Positions 7,681-17,650 of a DNA stretch of 64,000 nucleotides are shown in pieces. The position numbers were made by a program, and so were the translations under genes. Numbering within the stretch: the first letter of the stretch is position 1; the number at the start of each line of letters is the position of its first letter. The notes below the pieces were generated by a model that saw only the letters and a list, made by a program, of their open reading frames with translations, did no database searches and was not told where the DNA came from. The stretch is taken from positions 5,618,501-5,682,500 of the forward strand of contig NZ_CP054919.1 in assembly GCF_013364235.1 (NCBI RefSeq). The letters run 5' to 3'. This DNA is from Kitasatospora sp. NA04385. Its GTDB lineage: Bacteria; Actinomycetota; Actinomycetes; Streptomycetales; Streptomycetaceae.

Positions 7681-10331
7681 GTGACCGACTCAAGGCCACC
7701 CCACGCAGCGCCCCAACCGCTGCCGCCCACCGGCCCGACGGCCCCGGGTCACGCCTCCGCGCCACCCGCCCGCCCGGTTGGCCCTCCGCCACCCCGCCAG
7801 ACCACACCCCCGTACGGCACGCCCGCAGGCCCCGCCCCCGCAACGGCCGGGCCCGGCCCGGTGGTTCCCGGCACCCCGCCCTACGGCACGCCCCTGCCCG
7901 GCCCTTACGCGCCGGGCACCACCCCGCCCTACGGCACGCCGTCGGGTGCCGCCCACCCGTACATGCCCCCGGCGGCCACGCCCCCGTACGGCACTCCCGC
8001 CGGAGGTGTGCCGCCCCACCGGCCCGGTGGCACCCCGCCGTACGGCACCGTGACGCGCCCCGCCCCCGGCCACCCGGCGGCCCGGGCGGTGCGCCCGGGC
8101 CCAGGTCGGAGCAGGTGGCGGGCGCGCCCGCGGCCGGCCCGGTCCGGCCCGCCGGCCAGGCTGCGCCGCCGCGACCGCAGCCCTCCGCCGCGCACGACGT
8201 CCTGTGCGTCAACGCCCCCGGCATGGCGGCCTCCGGGCCGGACGGCCAACTGCGCGGCCAGGGCCTGCACGGCTTCTTCCGGCACGGCGTGCGCACCCTG
8301 GCCCGGATGGAACTGCGGCTGGGCGGCATGGAGCCGCTCCCGCTCCAGGGCATCCTGACGTCCACGGCGGCGGCCAGGTTCGTCGGTTCGGTGCGGGTCC
8401 CCGGAGACCTCGACCCGGATCCGGCGCTGACGGTCGAACGGCTGCGGCACGCCGACGGCGCGGAGACGGTGACGGTCCGCAACACGGGCGCCCGCCCGGC
8501 CCGGCTGCCGCTGGAGATCGCGCTCGGCACCGACCTCGGCCTGCTCACCGACATCGCCGCGGGCCGCCGTTCTGCCGACCTGCCGGGCCAGGTCCAGTCC
8601 TCCGGCCTGCGCTGGGTCGGCCAGGGCCGGGCGGCCACCGTCAGCGCGCGGCCCTCGCCGCACGCGGTGCTGGCCGGTGCGGGCGTGCTGCGCTGGGACT
8701 TGGAGGTCCAGCCCGGTGCCCGCTGGTCGGTCGACCTCCGCGCCGAACTGGAGACTTCGTCGACGGCGCGGCCGCCGACCGGGCGCGGCCCGGGCGTGCC
8801 GCTGCCCTGGTCCGAGCCCGAGGTCCGGGCCGACGACCGCCGGGCCGCCCGCCTGGTCGCCCGCGCCCTGGACTCGCTGGGCGGTTTGCTGCTCGCCGAC
8901 GCGGACCGGCCGACCGACCTCTACACCGCCTCGGGCGCGCCCTGGCGTTTCGGCCTCACCGCCGCCGACGCGCTCTGGGCGGCCAGGATGACCCTGCCGC
9001 TCGGCACCCGGCTCGCCGCCGGCACCCTGCGGGCGGTCGCCCGCCGCCAGCACCAGGCCGCCCCGAACCAGGCCGCCCCGCACCCCGCCGCCGCGCCCCG
9101 GCTGGCCGAGTCGGCCCCGGGTGACGGCACGTCGGCTCTGGAGGGCGCCGGGCCGATGCCCGGGCACGCCCCCGGCCCGGCCGGCGGGGCGAACCCGTCC
9201 GGCGGTGAGACCGGTACGGCGGCGCAGACCATGGACGGCGTGATCCCCGGCCCACTGCGGCACGGCGGCCCCGAACTGCCCGCCAGTTGCACGGCGACGG
9301 AGGCGACCCTGCTGTTCGTCACGGTGCTGGCGGAGGCCTGGCGCTGGGGCATGCCCCGGGCCGAGGTCGCCGAACTGCTCCCGGCCGCCGAGCGGGCGCT
9401 CGGCGCGCTGCGGGCGGCGGTGGTGGACGGCCCGGACGGCCCGGTCGGGTTCGTCGCCGACTTCGGTCGCCCGGCGGAGGAGCGCGCCGCGCGCCCCGGC
9501 CCGGCCAGGTGCGAGGTCCAGGCCCAGGCCCACCGTGCGGCGCTCCAGGGGGCCGACCTGCTCGACGCCTTCGACCGGCCCGGCGCCGCCCAGTGGCGTT
9601 CCTGGGCGGCCGAGTTGAGAGAGCGGTTCCGCGAGCAGTTCTGGATCGACGACCTGTCCGGCGGCCGCCCGGCCGCCGCCCTGCTGGCCCCGGACCGGCC
9701 GGTACCGGCCGTCGCCTCCACCCTGGTGCACCTCTTCGACCTCGGCCTGGCCGCCGAGGGCGAACTGCACGAGGGCCTGCTCGACCGCGAGCAGACCAGG
9801 CTGCTGGCCCAGCGCCTGGTGGCCCCGGAACTCGACTGCGGCTGGGGCCTGCGCACCCTGAGCGCGAAGTCCCCGCGCTTCAACCCGCTCGGCCACCGCA
9901 GCGGCGCGGTCCGGGTCCAGGAGACCGCGCTCGCGGTCAGCGGCCTGGTGGACGCGGGGTTCGAGCGGGAGGCCGAAATGCTGCTGGAGGGCCTGCTGGA
10001 GGCGTCCGTGCACTTCGACGGCCGGCTGCCGGAGATGTACGCCGGAGAGCAGAAGGTCGCCGACTGCCCGCCCGTCCCGCACCCGGCGGCCTGCCGGCCG
10101 GCCGCGGTCTCCGCAGCGGCGGCCGTCCACCTGGTGCTCTCGCTGGCGGGCGTCCGCCCCGACGTCCCGTCCGGGCGGGTGGCCACCCGCCCGGCGAGCA
10201 CGGCCCCCCTGGGCGCTCTGGAACTGACCGGCCTGCGGGTGGCCGGCGAGCCGTTCTCGGTCCGGGTCAGCCGGATCGGCGTCGCGGTCGTGGAGGAGGC
10301 ACCGTCGTTCCTGCAACTCGCCGCCAGTTGA
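7681..10331 (+). CDS. Glycogen-debranching-type protein with PPYGT-repeat N-terminus, interrupted by a -1 frameshift near 8073-8080
   Basis: Two frames join to make one protein. From GTG 7681, behind GGGGGGAGGAGAG, one frame encodes a proline-rich leader with five PPYGT copies. From about 8076 the coding frame moves back one base and encodes the enzyme body: AHDVLCVNAPGMAASGPDG, LRGQGLHGFFRHG (glycogen debranching N-terminal domain), and an (alpha/alpha)6-barrel-like C-terminal part with RSGAVRVQET and LPEMYAGEQ. One missing G at CACCCGGCGG (8071-8080) would restore a single frame of about 883 codons. This could be a sequencing error, a real mutation, or an expressed shift. If the frame really is broken, the enzyme body might start at GTG 8115. 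Family members are amylo-alpha-1,6-glucosidase-like glycosidases. Confidence 0.82.
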
Positions 10332-10441
10332 GCACCCCGTCCGTTGGGCACCCCGTCCGTCGAGTGCCCCGTTCGCCGAGCACCCCGTTCGCCGAGCACC
10401 CCGTCGGTCGAGTGCCCCGTTCGCTGAGCGTTCCGCCCGTC
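10330..10441. repeat. 16-bp degenerate tandem repeat, seven units
   Basis: Starting inside the stop codon of the debranching-type gene, the unit GAGCACCCCGTTCGCC repeats seven times with scattered substitutions. Two central units (10362-10393 area) are nearly or fully identical. It lies in the 3' untranslated region before the Nudix promoter. Confidence 0.85.
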
Positions 10442-10494
10442 GGGGCACCTCACCGCACGCCCTGCCCCCGGGGAAAAGCGGCTGTCGTCTGTGA

Positions 10495-10516
10495 TTATCG
10501 TCAGAGAGACGACTAA
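10495..10516. promoter_or_regulatory. Inverted repeat upstream of the Nudix gene, candidate autoregulatory operator
   Basis: TCGTC (10498-10502) and GACGA (10508-10512) form a perfect inverted repeat around AGAGA. TTA and TAA on the outside extend the symmetry imperfectly. It sits 11-32 bases before the ATG of a Nudix protein with a probable DNA-binding tail, so autoregulation is a reasonable inference. Confidence 0.45.
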
Positions 10517-10526
10517 GATCGGCCGC

Positions 10527-11285
10527 ATGTCGCGTTATGACCCGTCGGCCTTCCCCCCGTTCGCAGTCACGGTTGACCTCGTGGTGCTGACGGTGCGCGA
10601 CCATGAGCTGTGCGCCCTGCTGGTGAAGCGCGGCGAGGCCCCGTTCCAGGGGTACTGGGCACTGCCGGGCGGCTTCGTGCGGCTGGACGAGGGCCTGGCC
10701 GAGGCGGCGTCCCGGGAGCTGGCGGAGGAGACCGGGCTGCGCGCCCAGTCGCTGCCGGGCAGCCTCCAGGCCGGGCAGACCCCCGCCGGTGCGCACCTGG
10801 AGCAGCTCGCCACCTACGGCCACCCGCAGCGGGACCCGCGGATGCGGGTGGTGAGCGTCGCGTACCTGGCCCTCGCCCCGGACCTGCCGTCGCCCCGCGC
10901 GGGCGGCGACGCCAGCAGCGCCAGGTGGGCCCCGGTGAGCGAACTGCTCGGCGCGGAGCGCAACGACGGGGTGCTGCTCGCGTTCGACCACGGCCAGATC
11001 CTGGCCGACGGGGTGGAGCGCGCCAGGTCGAAGATCGAGTACTCCTCGCTGGCGACGGCCTTCTGCCCGCCCGAGTTCACCGTCGGTGAGCTGCGCCGGG
11101 TCTACGAGGCGGTGTGGGGCGTGGTCCTCGACCCGCGCAACTTCCACCGCAAGGTGACCGGCACCCCCGGCTTCCTGCTCCCCTCCGGCGGTACCACGAC
11201 CCGTCAGGGCGGCCGCCCCGCCCAGCTGTTCACCGCCGGCGGTGCCACCGTCCTCAACCCGCCGATGCTGCGCCCCGAGTCCTGA
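10527..11285 (+). CDS. Nudix hydrolase with C-terminal winged-helix-like domain (NrtR-like)
   Basis: The 252-residue protein starts at ATG 10527 (MSRYDPSAFPPFAV). An intact Nudix box is present: G-x5-E-x7-REL-x-EE-x-G-L, from GGFVRLDE through EETGL. The catalytic hydrolase fold (residues 10-150) is therefore probably active. The C-terminal part (SKIEYSSLATAFCPPEFT, VGELRRVYEAVWG, FHRKV) resembles the winged-helix domain of NrtR-type regulators, in which Nudix domains sense ADP-ribose-related metabolites. A palindrome just upstream supports a regulatory role. The target genes are not evident; the adjacent debranching-type gene and the ABC transporter are candidates by position only. Confidence 0.82.
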   Translation: MSRYDPSAFPPFAVTVDLVVLTVRDHELCALLVKRGEAPFQGYWALPGGFVRLDEGLAEAASRELAEETGLRAQSLPGSLQAGQTPAGAHLEQLATYGHPQRDPRMRVVSVAYLALAPDLPSPRAGGDASSARWAPVSELLGAERNDGVLLAFDHGQILADGVERARSKIEYSSLATAFCPPEFTVGELRRVYEAVWGVVLDPRNFHRKVTGTPGFLLPSGGTTTRQGGRPAQLFTAGGATVLNPPMLRPES

Positions 11286-11549
11286 TCCGGTCCCGGCCGG
11301 TGGCCGGTCGGCACCCGGCCCGGTCCGGTTCCGCAGACGCGGCCGATACCGTTGCCGCCAACGGGTGGTGACGGTCCGTGAGAAAGCCGTCAGCGCGGCG
11401 GCGGGGCTGTCCCCTGTACGGGTGAGGTCGGTGCCGACAACGTCCACGACCCATCCGTAATGCCTGGTTTCACCGCTTCCCCGTCCTACTGTGCAGGCTC
11501 AGGCCAGACGGACACCCCGGCCTGTCGGCGGGCGAGGGAGCGGGCAGCG

Positions 11550-13340
11550 ATGATCCAGATCACCGGACTGACCAAGGCGTACCGGCGGGGGCGTCCTCCC
11601 GCGCTGCTGGACCTGACGTTCGACGCCCGTCCGGGGATGGTCACCGTGCTGCTCGGGGACGAGGGGGCGGGCAAGTCGACCGCGCTGCGGCTGATGGTGG
11701 AACTCGAACGGGGCCACGGCCTCACTCTGTTCGACGGCCGGACGTACCGGCGGATCCGGCGTCCGGAGCGGGAGATCGGCGTCCTGCTGCCCGCCGGTCG
11801 GCCGGAGGCCGGGCACCCGGGCCAGCGGGCCCGGGCCCACCTGCGGATGCTGGCCGGTGCGGTCGGCGTCCCGGCCCGCCGGGCCGACGACCTGCTGGAG
11901 CAGACCCGGCTCGCCGCCGTCGCCGACCACCGGATCGGCACCTTCTCGCCCGGCATGCACCGCCGCCTCGCGCTGGCCGCCGCCCTGCTCGGGAACCCCT
12001 CGACGCTGCTGCTGGACGCCCCCACCGAGGGACTGTCGCCCAGCAACGAGGAGTGGTTCGGGGCCTTCCTGCGCTCCTTCGCCCTCTCCGGCGGCACCGT
12101 GCTGACGACCACCCGCGCTCCCGAGGAGGCCGCCGCCCTTGCCGACCGGGTGATCACCCTGGATACCGGCCGGCTGGCCGCCGACCAGCCGGTGGCGGAG
12201 TTCCGCCGCACCCGGCTGTATCCCGAAGTCCTGGTCCGGGGCCCGCAGATGGCCCGGCTCGCCGACCTGTTGGTCGCCCAGGGCGGCCAAGTCCGGCGGG
12301 ACGGCGGTGCCGGCCTGGCCGTGAGCGGCATCGACCGCACCGAGATCGGCGAACTCGCCTACCGCAACGGCATCCTGCTGCACGAACTGGCCGACCGGGT
12401 GGTGCGGCGTCCCGTCGCTTACCCGTCGGCCCTGCCCACCGGTTCGGGACGTTCGGGCCGGGTGTCGGTCCGGACGGTCCGCCAGGGCACGGCCCGCCCG
12501 GAGGAGAACAGCCGGGAGGAGAACAGCCGGGAGGAGAACAGCCGGGAAGGCGCGGAGCGGGAGGCGGACGTTCGGGACGCCGCCGGGCAGCCGACCGCCG
12601 ATTCCGGTGCGCCCCGCCCCGCGACCGTCGGGCGCCCGGCCGGGCCGGAGCCGGAGCGCCTGATCGACCACCGCAACCTCCAGGCCGGCCGCTGGGCCGC
12701 CGCCGCGCTCGTGCCCGACCCGTCCGTCCAGCCCCAGCCCCAGACCCAGACCCAGGTTCAGGTTCAGGAACAGGCGAAGGTGCAGGTACAGGCGCAGGTT
12801 TCGACCGGGACCGCATCCGTGCCCGCACCCGCACCTCCCGCCCAAGCCGTACCGGCACCAGCGTCAACACCGGTACCAGCGCCGGAGCCCACCGTCGACC
12901 TGACCAGGCGGACGCCCCGCGGGGCCTCCGCGCTCGGCCGTCCGGCGGCGTCTCCCGCGGAGCCGGCCCCGGTGGGGCAGCGGGTGACGGAGACGCGGGC
13001 GACGGAGACACGGGTGACGGAGACGCGGTCCGTCGAGGCGGTGTCCGAGGTGCGGGGCGGCAACCGGGACGGGGACCGGGTGGCGCGGCCGGACGTGGCC
13101 GAGGCTGAGCACCTGTCCGCCAACCCGACCGACGCGGAGCTGCTGACTCCCGCCCGGATCAGGGGAGTCGGCCGCCCACAGGCCCCGACCCCCGTCCGTC
13201 CGATGCCGGGGCGCCCCTGGTCGGCGGGGTCCACGGGGCTGCGTCCGGCCGAGCCGGCGGGGCGGTCGCGGGAGCCGGGTGCGGCGGATGCGCGAGGGAC
13301 GGCGCCCGGTGGCGCCGACGACGAGAACGGGAGTGAGTGA
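11550..13340 (+). CDS. ABC transporter ATP-binding protein with long low-complexity C-terminal tail
   Basis: This 596-residue protein starts at ATG 11550 with GAGGGAG upstream. The N-terminal 215 residues are an ABC ATPase with Walker A GDEGAGKST, an atypical signature region (FSPGMHRRLALAAALLG), Walker B TLLLDAPTEG, and a Thr (TTTRAPEEA) where the H-loop His would be expected. Residues from about 310 onward are low complexity: three REENS repeats, a Gln/Val-rich run (about residues 393-415), Pro/Ala runs, and T/VTETR repeats. The stop overlaps the permease start (GTGA), so the two are translationally coupled and form an export-type transporter. The gene pair just upstream of whiH is also found in other streptomycetes. 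Confidence 0.85.
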   Translation: MIQITGLTKAYRRGRPPALLDLTFDARPGMVTVLLGDEGAGKSTALRLMVELERGHGLTLFDGRTYRRIRRPEREIGVLLPAGRPEAGHPGQRARAHLRMLAGAVGVPARRADDLLEQTRLAAVADHRIGTFSPGMHRRLALAAALLGNPSTLLLDAPTEGLSPSNEEWFGAFLRSFALSGGTVLTTTRAPEEAAALADRVITLDTGRLAADQPVAEFRRTRLYPEVLVRGPQMARLADLLVAQGGQVRRDGGAGLAVSGIDRTEIGELAYRNGILLHELADRVVRRPVAYPSALPTGSGRSGRVSVRTVRQGTARPEENSREENSREENSREGAEREADVRDAAGQPTADSGAPRPATVGRPAGPEPERLIDHRNLQAGRWAAAALVPDPSVQPQPQTQTQVQVQEQAKVQVQAQVSTGTASVPAPAPPAQAVPAPASTPVPAPEPTVDLTRRTPRGASALGRPAASPAEPAPVGQRVTETRATETRVTETRSVEAVSEVRGGNRDGDRVARPDVAEAEHLSANPTDAELLTPARIRGVGRPQAPTPVRPMPGRPWSAGSTGLRPAEPAGRSREPGAADARGTAPGGADDENGSE

Positions 13341-14152
13341 CCGTGCGGTTGGTGGCGAGTGAGGTGCGTCGGCTGCGCGGGGTGCGCGCCACCTGGGTGG
13401 TGGTTGCGGCCGCGGTGGTGCTGAACGCGGCGGTGGCGGCGTTCACCGCGATCCGGCTGCCGGCCGGGGAGTTGGCGACGGCGGACGCGGTGCGCTCGGT
13501 CGCGGCGGTGGTGCCCGTCCTGCCGCTGCCGCTGACCGCGCTCGCGGCGGCGGTGCTCGGCGCGCTCGCCTACGGCAACGAGACCCGATGGCCCGGCCTG
13601 CCCGCCTCGCGGGTGACCCTGGGGCGCCGACTGTCCGCGCTGCTGGCGAAGTCGCTGGTGGTGGGCGCGGCGGCGGTCCTGCTGGCCGTGGTCACCCTCG
13701 GCCTGAACGCCCTCGTGGCGCGGCTCGCGCTGCCCGCCGCGGTGGACGCCTCGACGCTGCTCGACCCGGCCGGTCTGCCCGCGGCCCCGTTCGCGACGGG
13801 CGGGATCGGCCGTCCGCTGGCGGCGTTCCTGGTCCTGGCGGTGGCGGGTGGCTGGGCCGGCCTGCTGATCACCTCGCTGGTGCGCAGCGCCGTCGTCGGC
13901 ATCCTGCTGACCTGCGCGCTGCCCGCCCTGCTGGAGCCCACCTCCGGCCTGCTGCTGCACCGCACCGGTCGCAACTGGCCGGTCTGGGTGCGGGAGTTGA
14001 TGCCCTTCCAGTACGGGCTGGACCTGGTCCGCAGCGCCGCCGACCGGACCGCGGGCGCGTTGGACGGCGTGGTGGTCGCCGCGCTGCTCGCCCCGGCCGC
14101 CCTGCTGGTACTCGCCGCGGTCCTGGCCCAACTGCGCCGCCGGAGCCTGTGA
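13337..14152 (+). CDS. ABC transporter integral membrane subunit
   Basis: The 271-residue polytopic protein starts at GTG 13337, overlapping the ATPase stop by four bases. About six hydrophobic segments are visible (for example WVVVAAAVVLNAAVAAF, AAVVPVLPLPLTALAAAVLG, FLVLAVAGGWAGLLI). The layout is that of an ABC-2 type permease with a cytoplasmic N-terminus. It partners the preceding ATPase. The substrate is unknown. Confidence 0.82.
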   Translation: MTVRLVASEVRRLRGVRATWVVVAAAVVLNAAVAAFTAIRLPAGELATADAVRSVAAVVPVLPLPLTALAAAVLGALAYGNETRWPGLPASRVTLGRRLSALLAKSLVVGAAAVLLAVVTLGLNALVARLALPAAVDASTLLDPAGLPAAPFATGGIGRPLAAFLVLAVAGGWAGLLITSLVRSAVVGILLTCALPALLEPTSGLLLHRTGRNWPVWVRELMPFQYGLDLVRSAADRTAGALDGVVVAALLAPAALLVLAAVLAQLRRRSL

Positions 14153-14449
14153 CCCCGGCGGCCCCGGCGGCCCCGGCGGCCCCGACAGACCCGACGGACC
14201 CGGGCCGACGGAAAGGCGGGAAGGCGGGAAGGCCAGGAAGGCCGGAAGGTCGGGAAGCGTTGCTCGGAAGGGCCCTGACGGCGTGACAGCCGGGGCGGGT
14301 GGAACGGGCGGGGAAAACGGCATCGGATGACCGGTATGCGCATTTACGACTGATAAGAAGTCAATTATCCAGACACGGTCGATCACCCTTTCGTGTGCTT
14401 TTCAGGAGAATGCTCAAGGCGGCTCCGCCGATCGCCGACAAAGGATGGC
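14153..14449. other. Intergenic region upstream of whiH with short tandem repeats and a GATAA palindrome
   Basis: The first half carries simple repeats: GGCCCCGGC units at 14157-14190 and GGCGGGAA-like units at 14213-14255. The second half is AT-rich. It holds GATAA (14352-14356) and TTATC (14365-14369) as an inverted repeat with 8-base spacing, a plausible binding site for the GntR-type WhiH itself. The GATAA also resembles the -10 element of WhiG-type promoters, but I find no TAAA element at the right distance. Confidence 0.45.
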
Positions 14450-15322
14450 GTGAGTACCCTTGCGCACCCCACCGTGACCGCCGCCCGTCAGGCCGAGTCG
14501 ATCTCCGCCTCCGAGTTGGACCGTTTCCCGTACGCCGACCGCCCGACCCCGCCCGCCCCCCGCTGGGAGGGGGCGGAGAGCGACCTCGCCCGGGTCGGTC
14601 GGAAGACCACCAGCAGCCGCGGCCGCGGCCTGCACGGCCAGCTGGTCCAGCAGCTCGGCCAGATGATCGTCTCCGGCGACCTGGGCGCCGACCGCCCGCT
14701 GGTGCCGGAGGAGATCGGCCAGCGCTTCGAGGTCTCCCGCACCGTGGTGCGCGAGTCGCTCCGGGTGCTGGAGGCCAAGGGCCTGGTCTCGGCCCGGCCG
14801 AACGTCGGCACCCGGGTCCGCCCGGTGAGCGACTGGAACCTGCTCGACCCCGACATCATCGAGTGGCGCGCCTTCGGCCCGCAGCGCGACGAGCAGCGCC
14901 GCGAGCTGTTCGAGCTGCGCTGGGCGATCGAGCCGCTGGCCGCGCGGCTGGCCGCCGGGCACGGCCGGGAGGACGTCCAGCACCGGCTGGTCGAGCTGAC
15001 CGAGATCATGGGCCAGGCCGGCAGCCAGGGCGACCTGGTCAGCTACTCCCGGGCCGACGCCGAGCTGCACGGGCTGGTGCTGCAGATGGCCGGGAACCGG
15101 ATGCTGGAGCACCTGTCCGGGATCGTGGCCGGTGCGCTCCAGGTCTCCGGCGGCTCCGGCACCACCTGCGAGCGGCCGTCCGAGTCGGCGGTCAGCCTGC
15201 ACGCCCGGCTGGTGGACGCGCTCGGCACCGGTGACGGCACCGCCGCCGAGGCCGCCGTCCGCGCGCTGCTCACCGTCCACCCGGACATCGAGCACTCCGT
15301 CCCCGCGCCGCGCGAGCACTGA
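14450..15322 (+). CDS. whiH: Sporulation transcription factor WhiH (GntR/FadR family)
   Basis: This 290-residue DNA-binding regulator is required in Streptomyces for regular sporulation septation of aerial hyphae. It starts at GTG 14450 behind AAAGGA. A GntR winged-helix motif lies around residues 60-120 (HGQLVQQLGQMIVSGDL, EEIGQRFEVSRTVVRESLR, KGLVSARPNVGTRV). A FadR-type all-helical effector domain follows (LFELRWAIEPLAARLAAG, SYSRADAELHGLVLQMAGN). The identification is strengthened by its position immediately upstream of hrdB, as in S. coelicolor. In that species transcription depends on sigma-WhiG. Confidence 0.93.
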   Translation: MSTLAHPTVTAARQAESISASELDRFPYADRPTPPAPRWEGAESDLARVGRKTTSSRGRGLHGQLVQQLGQMIVSGDLGADRPLVPEEIGQRFEVSRTVVRESLRVLEAKGLVSARPNVGTRVRPVSDWNLLDPDIIEWRAFGPQRDEQRRELFELRWAIEPLAARLAAGHGREDVQHRLVELTEIMGQAGSQGDLVSYSRADAELHGLVLQMAGNRMLEHLSGIVAGALQVSGGSGTTCERPSESAVSLHARLVDALGTGDGTAAEAAVRALLTVHPDIEHSVPAPREH

Positions 15323-15800
15323 GCGGTCCACCCCCCGACCGACCCTCGGACCGGATGGCCCTTCCGCTGCCGCACCCGTGCAGCCGAGGGGCCATCGGCA
15401 CACCGGGGCCCGCCCGCTCCGCCCGCCGCACCCGTCGCACCCGCTCCGCCGACCTCGCCCGTCCCACCGGCCCCGCCCGTTCGACGGAGAGCCCCCCACC
15501 GCCCGGAGCCCCCGGAGCCCCCCGCAGGCTCTCGCAGCCCCCCGCGGATAGGCCGCTCGGGGCAGCCCGTACCGGCCGTCGGGTGGTGTGACGGGCGCCA
15601 CGACGGGCATGCGTAACACTTGAGGGGCGGCAGCGATGTGTACGGAGCGGAAGCAGCTCCGGAATATCACCACCAGCCGATCGGCTGTGGTGGTCCGCGG
15701 CGCTGCTGCCGTCCTGCAGACCCCGGTCACCGTCCACCCGCCCGAGCAGTCGGGCCGGTCGGTGCGGGTTCGTGTCCACTCATCGTCCGAGAGGTTGTTC
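15323..15800. other. Intergenic region whiH-hrdB
   Basis: There is no gene in these 478 bases. The first 250 are very C-rich and featureless. The remainder holds the ECF-type hrdB promoter candidate (15613-15638). It also holds an mRNA hairpin at about 15667-15695, ACCACC-AGCCG paired with CGGCT-GTGGT with one bulge, in the presumed 5' leader. Confidence 0.55.
15613..15638 (+). promoter_or_regulatory. Candidate ECF-type promoter for hrdB
   Basis: GTAAC (15613-15617) and CGATG (15634-15638) are 16 bases apart. This architecture suits an extracytoplasmic-function sigma factor. In Streptomyces griseus and S. coelicolor hrdB is transcribed by the ECF sigma factor ShbA, so the site would give a leader of roughly 155 bases. 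The assignment is from motif shape and known biology. Confidence 0.5.
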
Positions 15801-17423
<1,623 letters not shown>

Positions 17424-17451
17424 CCGGCCCGGTCGGCCCGAGTCACCTGGA

Positions 17452-17481
17452 CGGGCCCCTCCGCCACCGCGGAGGGGCCCG
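17452..17481 (+). terminator. hrdB terminator hairpin
   Basis: A perfect 13-bp stem (17452-17464 with 17469-17481, loop CACC) starts 28 bases after the hrdB stop. There is no U-tract. Confidence 0.85.
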
Positions 17482-17650
17482 TTCGCGTGTCCGGGGGTCG
17501 CCCGTTGGGGTGGCGGGCGGGCGCAGTACGGGCACGTCGGGTGAGCGGATGACTACGCTGGGCCGGTTGTCGCGTACGGAGCGGCACTCCCCGTGCGCCC
17601 GCTCGGTGCGCCGGGCCCGCGCACACCCCGCCGAACACCCTGGAGAACCG

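Noticed and set aside
7929..11447. Very long minus-strand open frame opposite the debranching and Nudix genes
   Set aside because: It is low-complexity Arg/Gly/Ala/Gln sequence caused by high GC in antisense frames; the plus strand carries the conserved domains.
15636..15800. In-frame N-terminal extension of hrdB
   Set aside because: The known HrdB N-terminus begins at 15801 behind a ribosome binding site; the extension covers the leader and hairpin.
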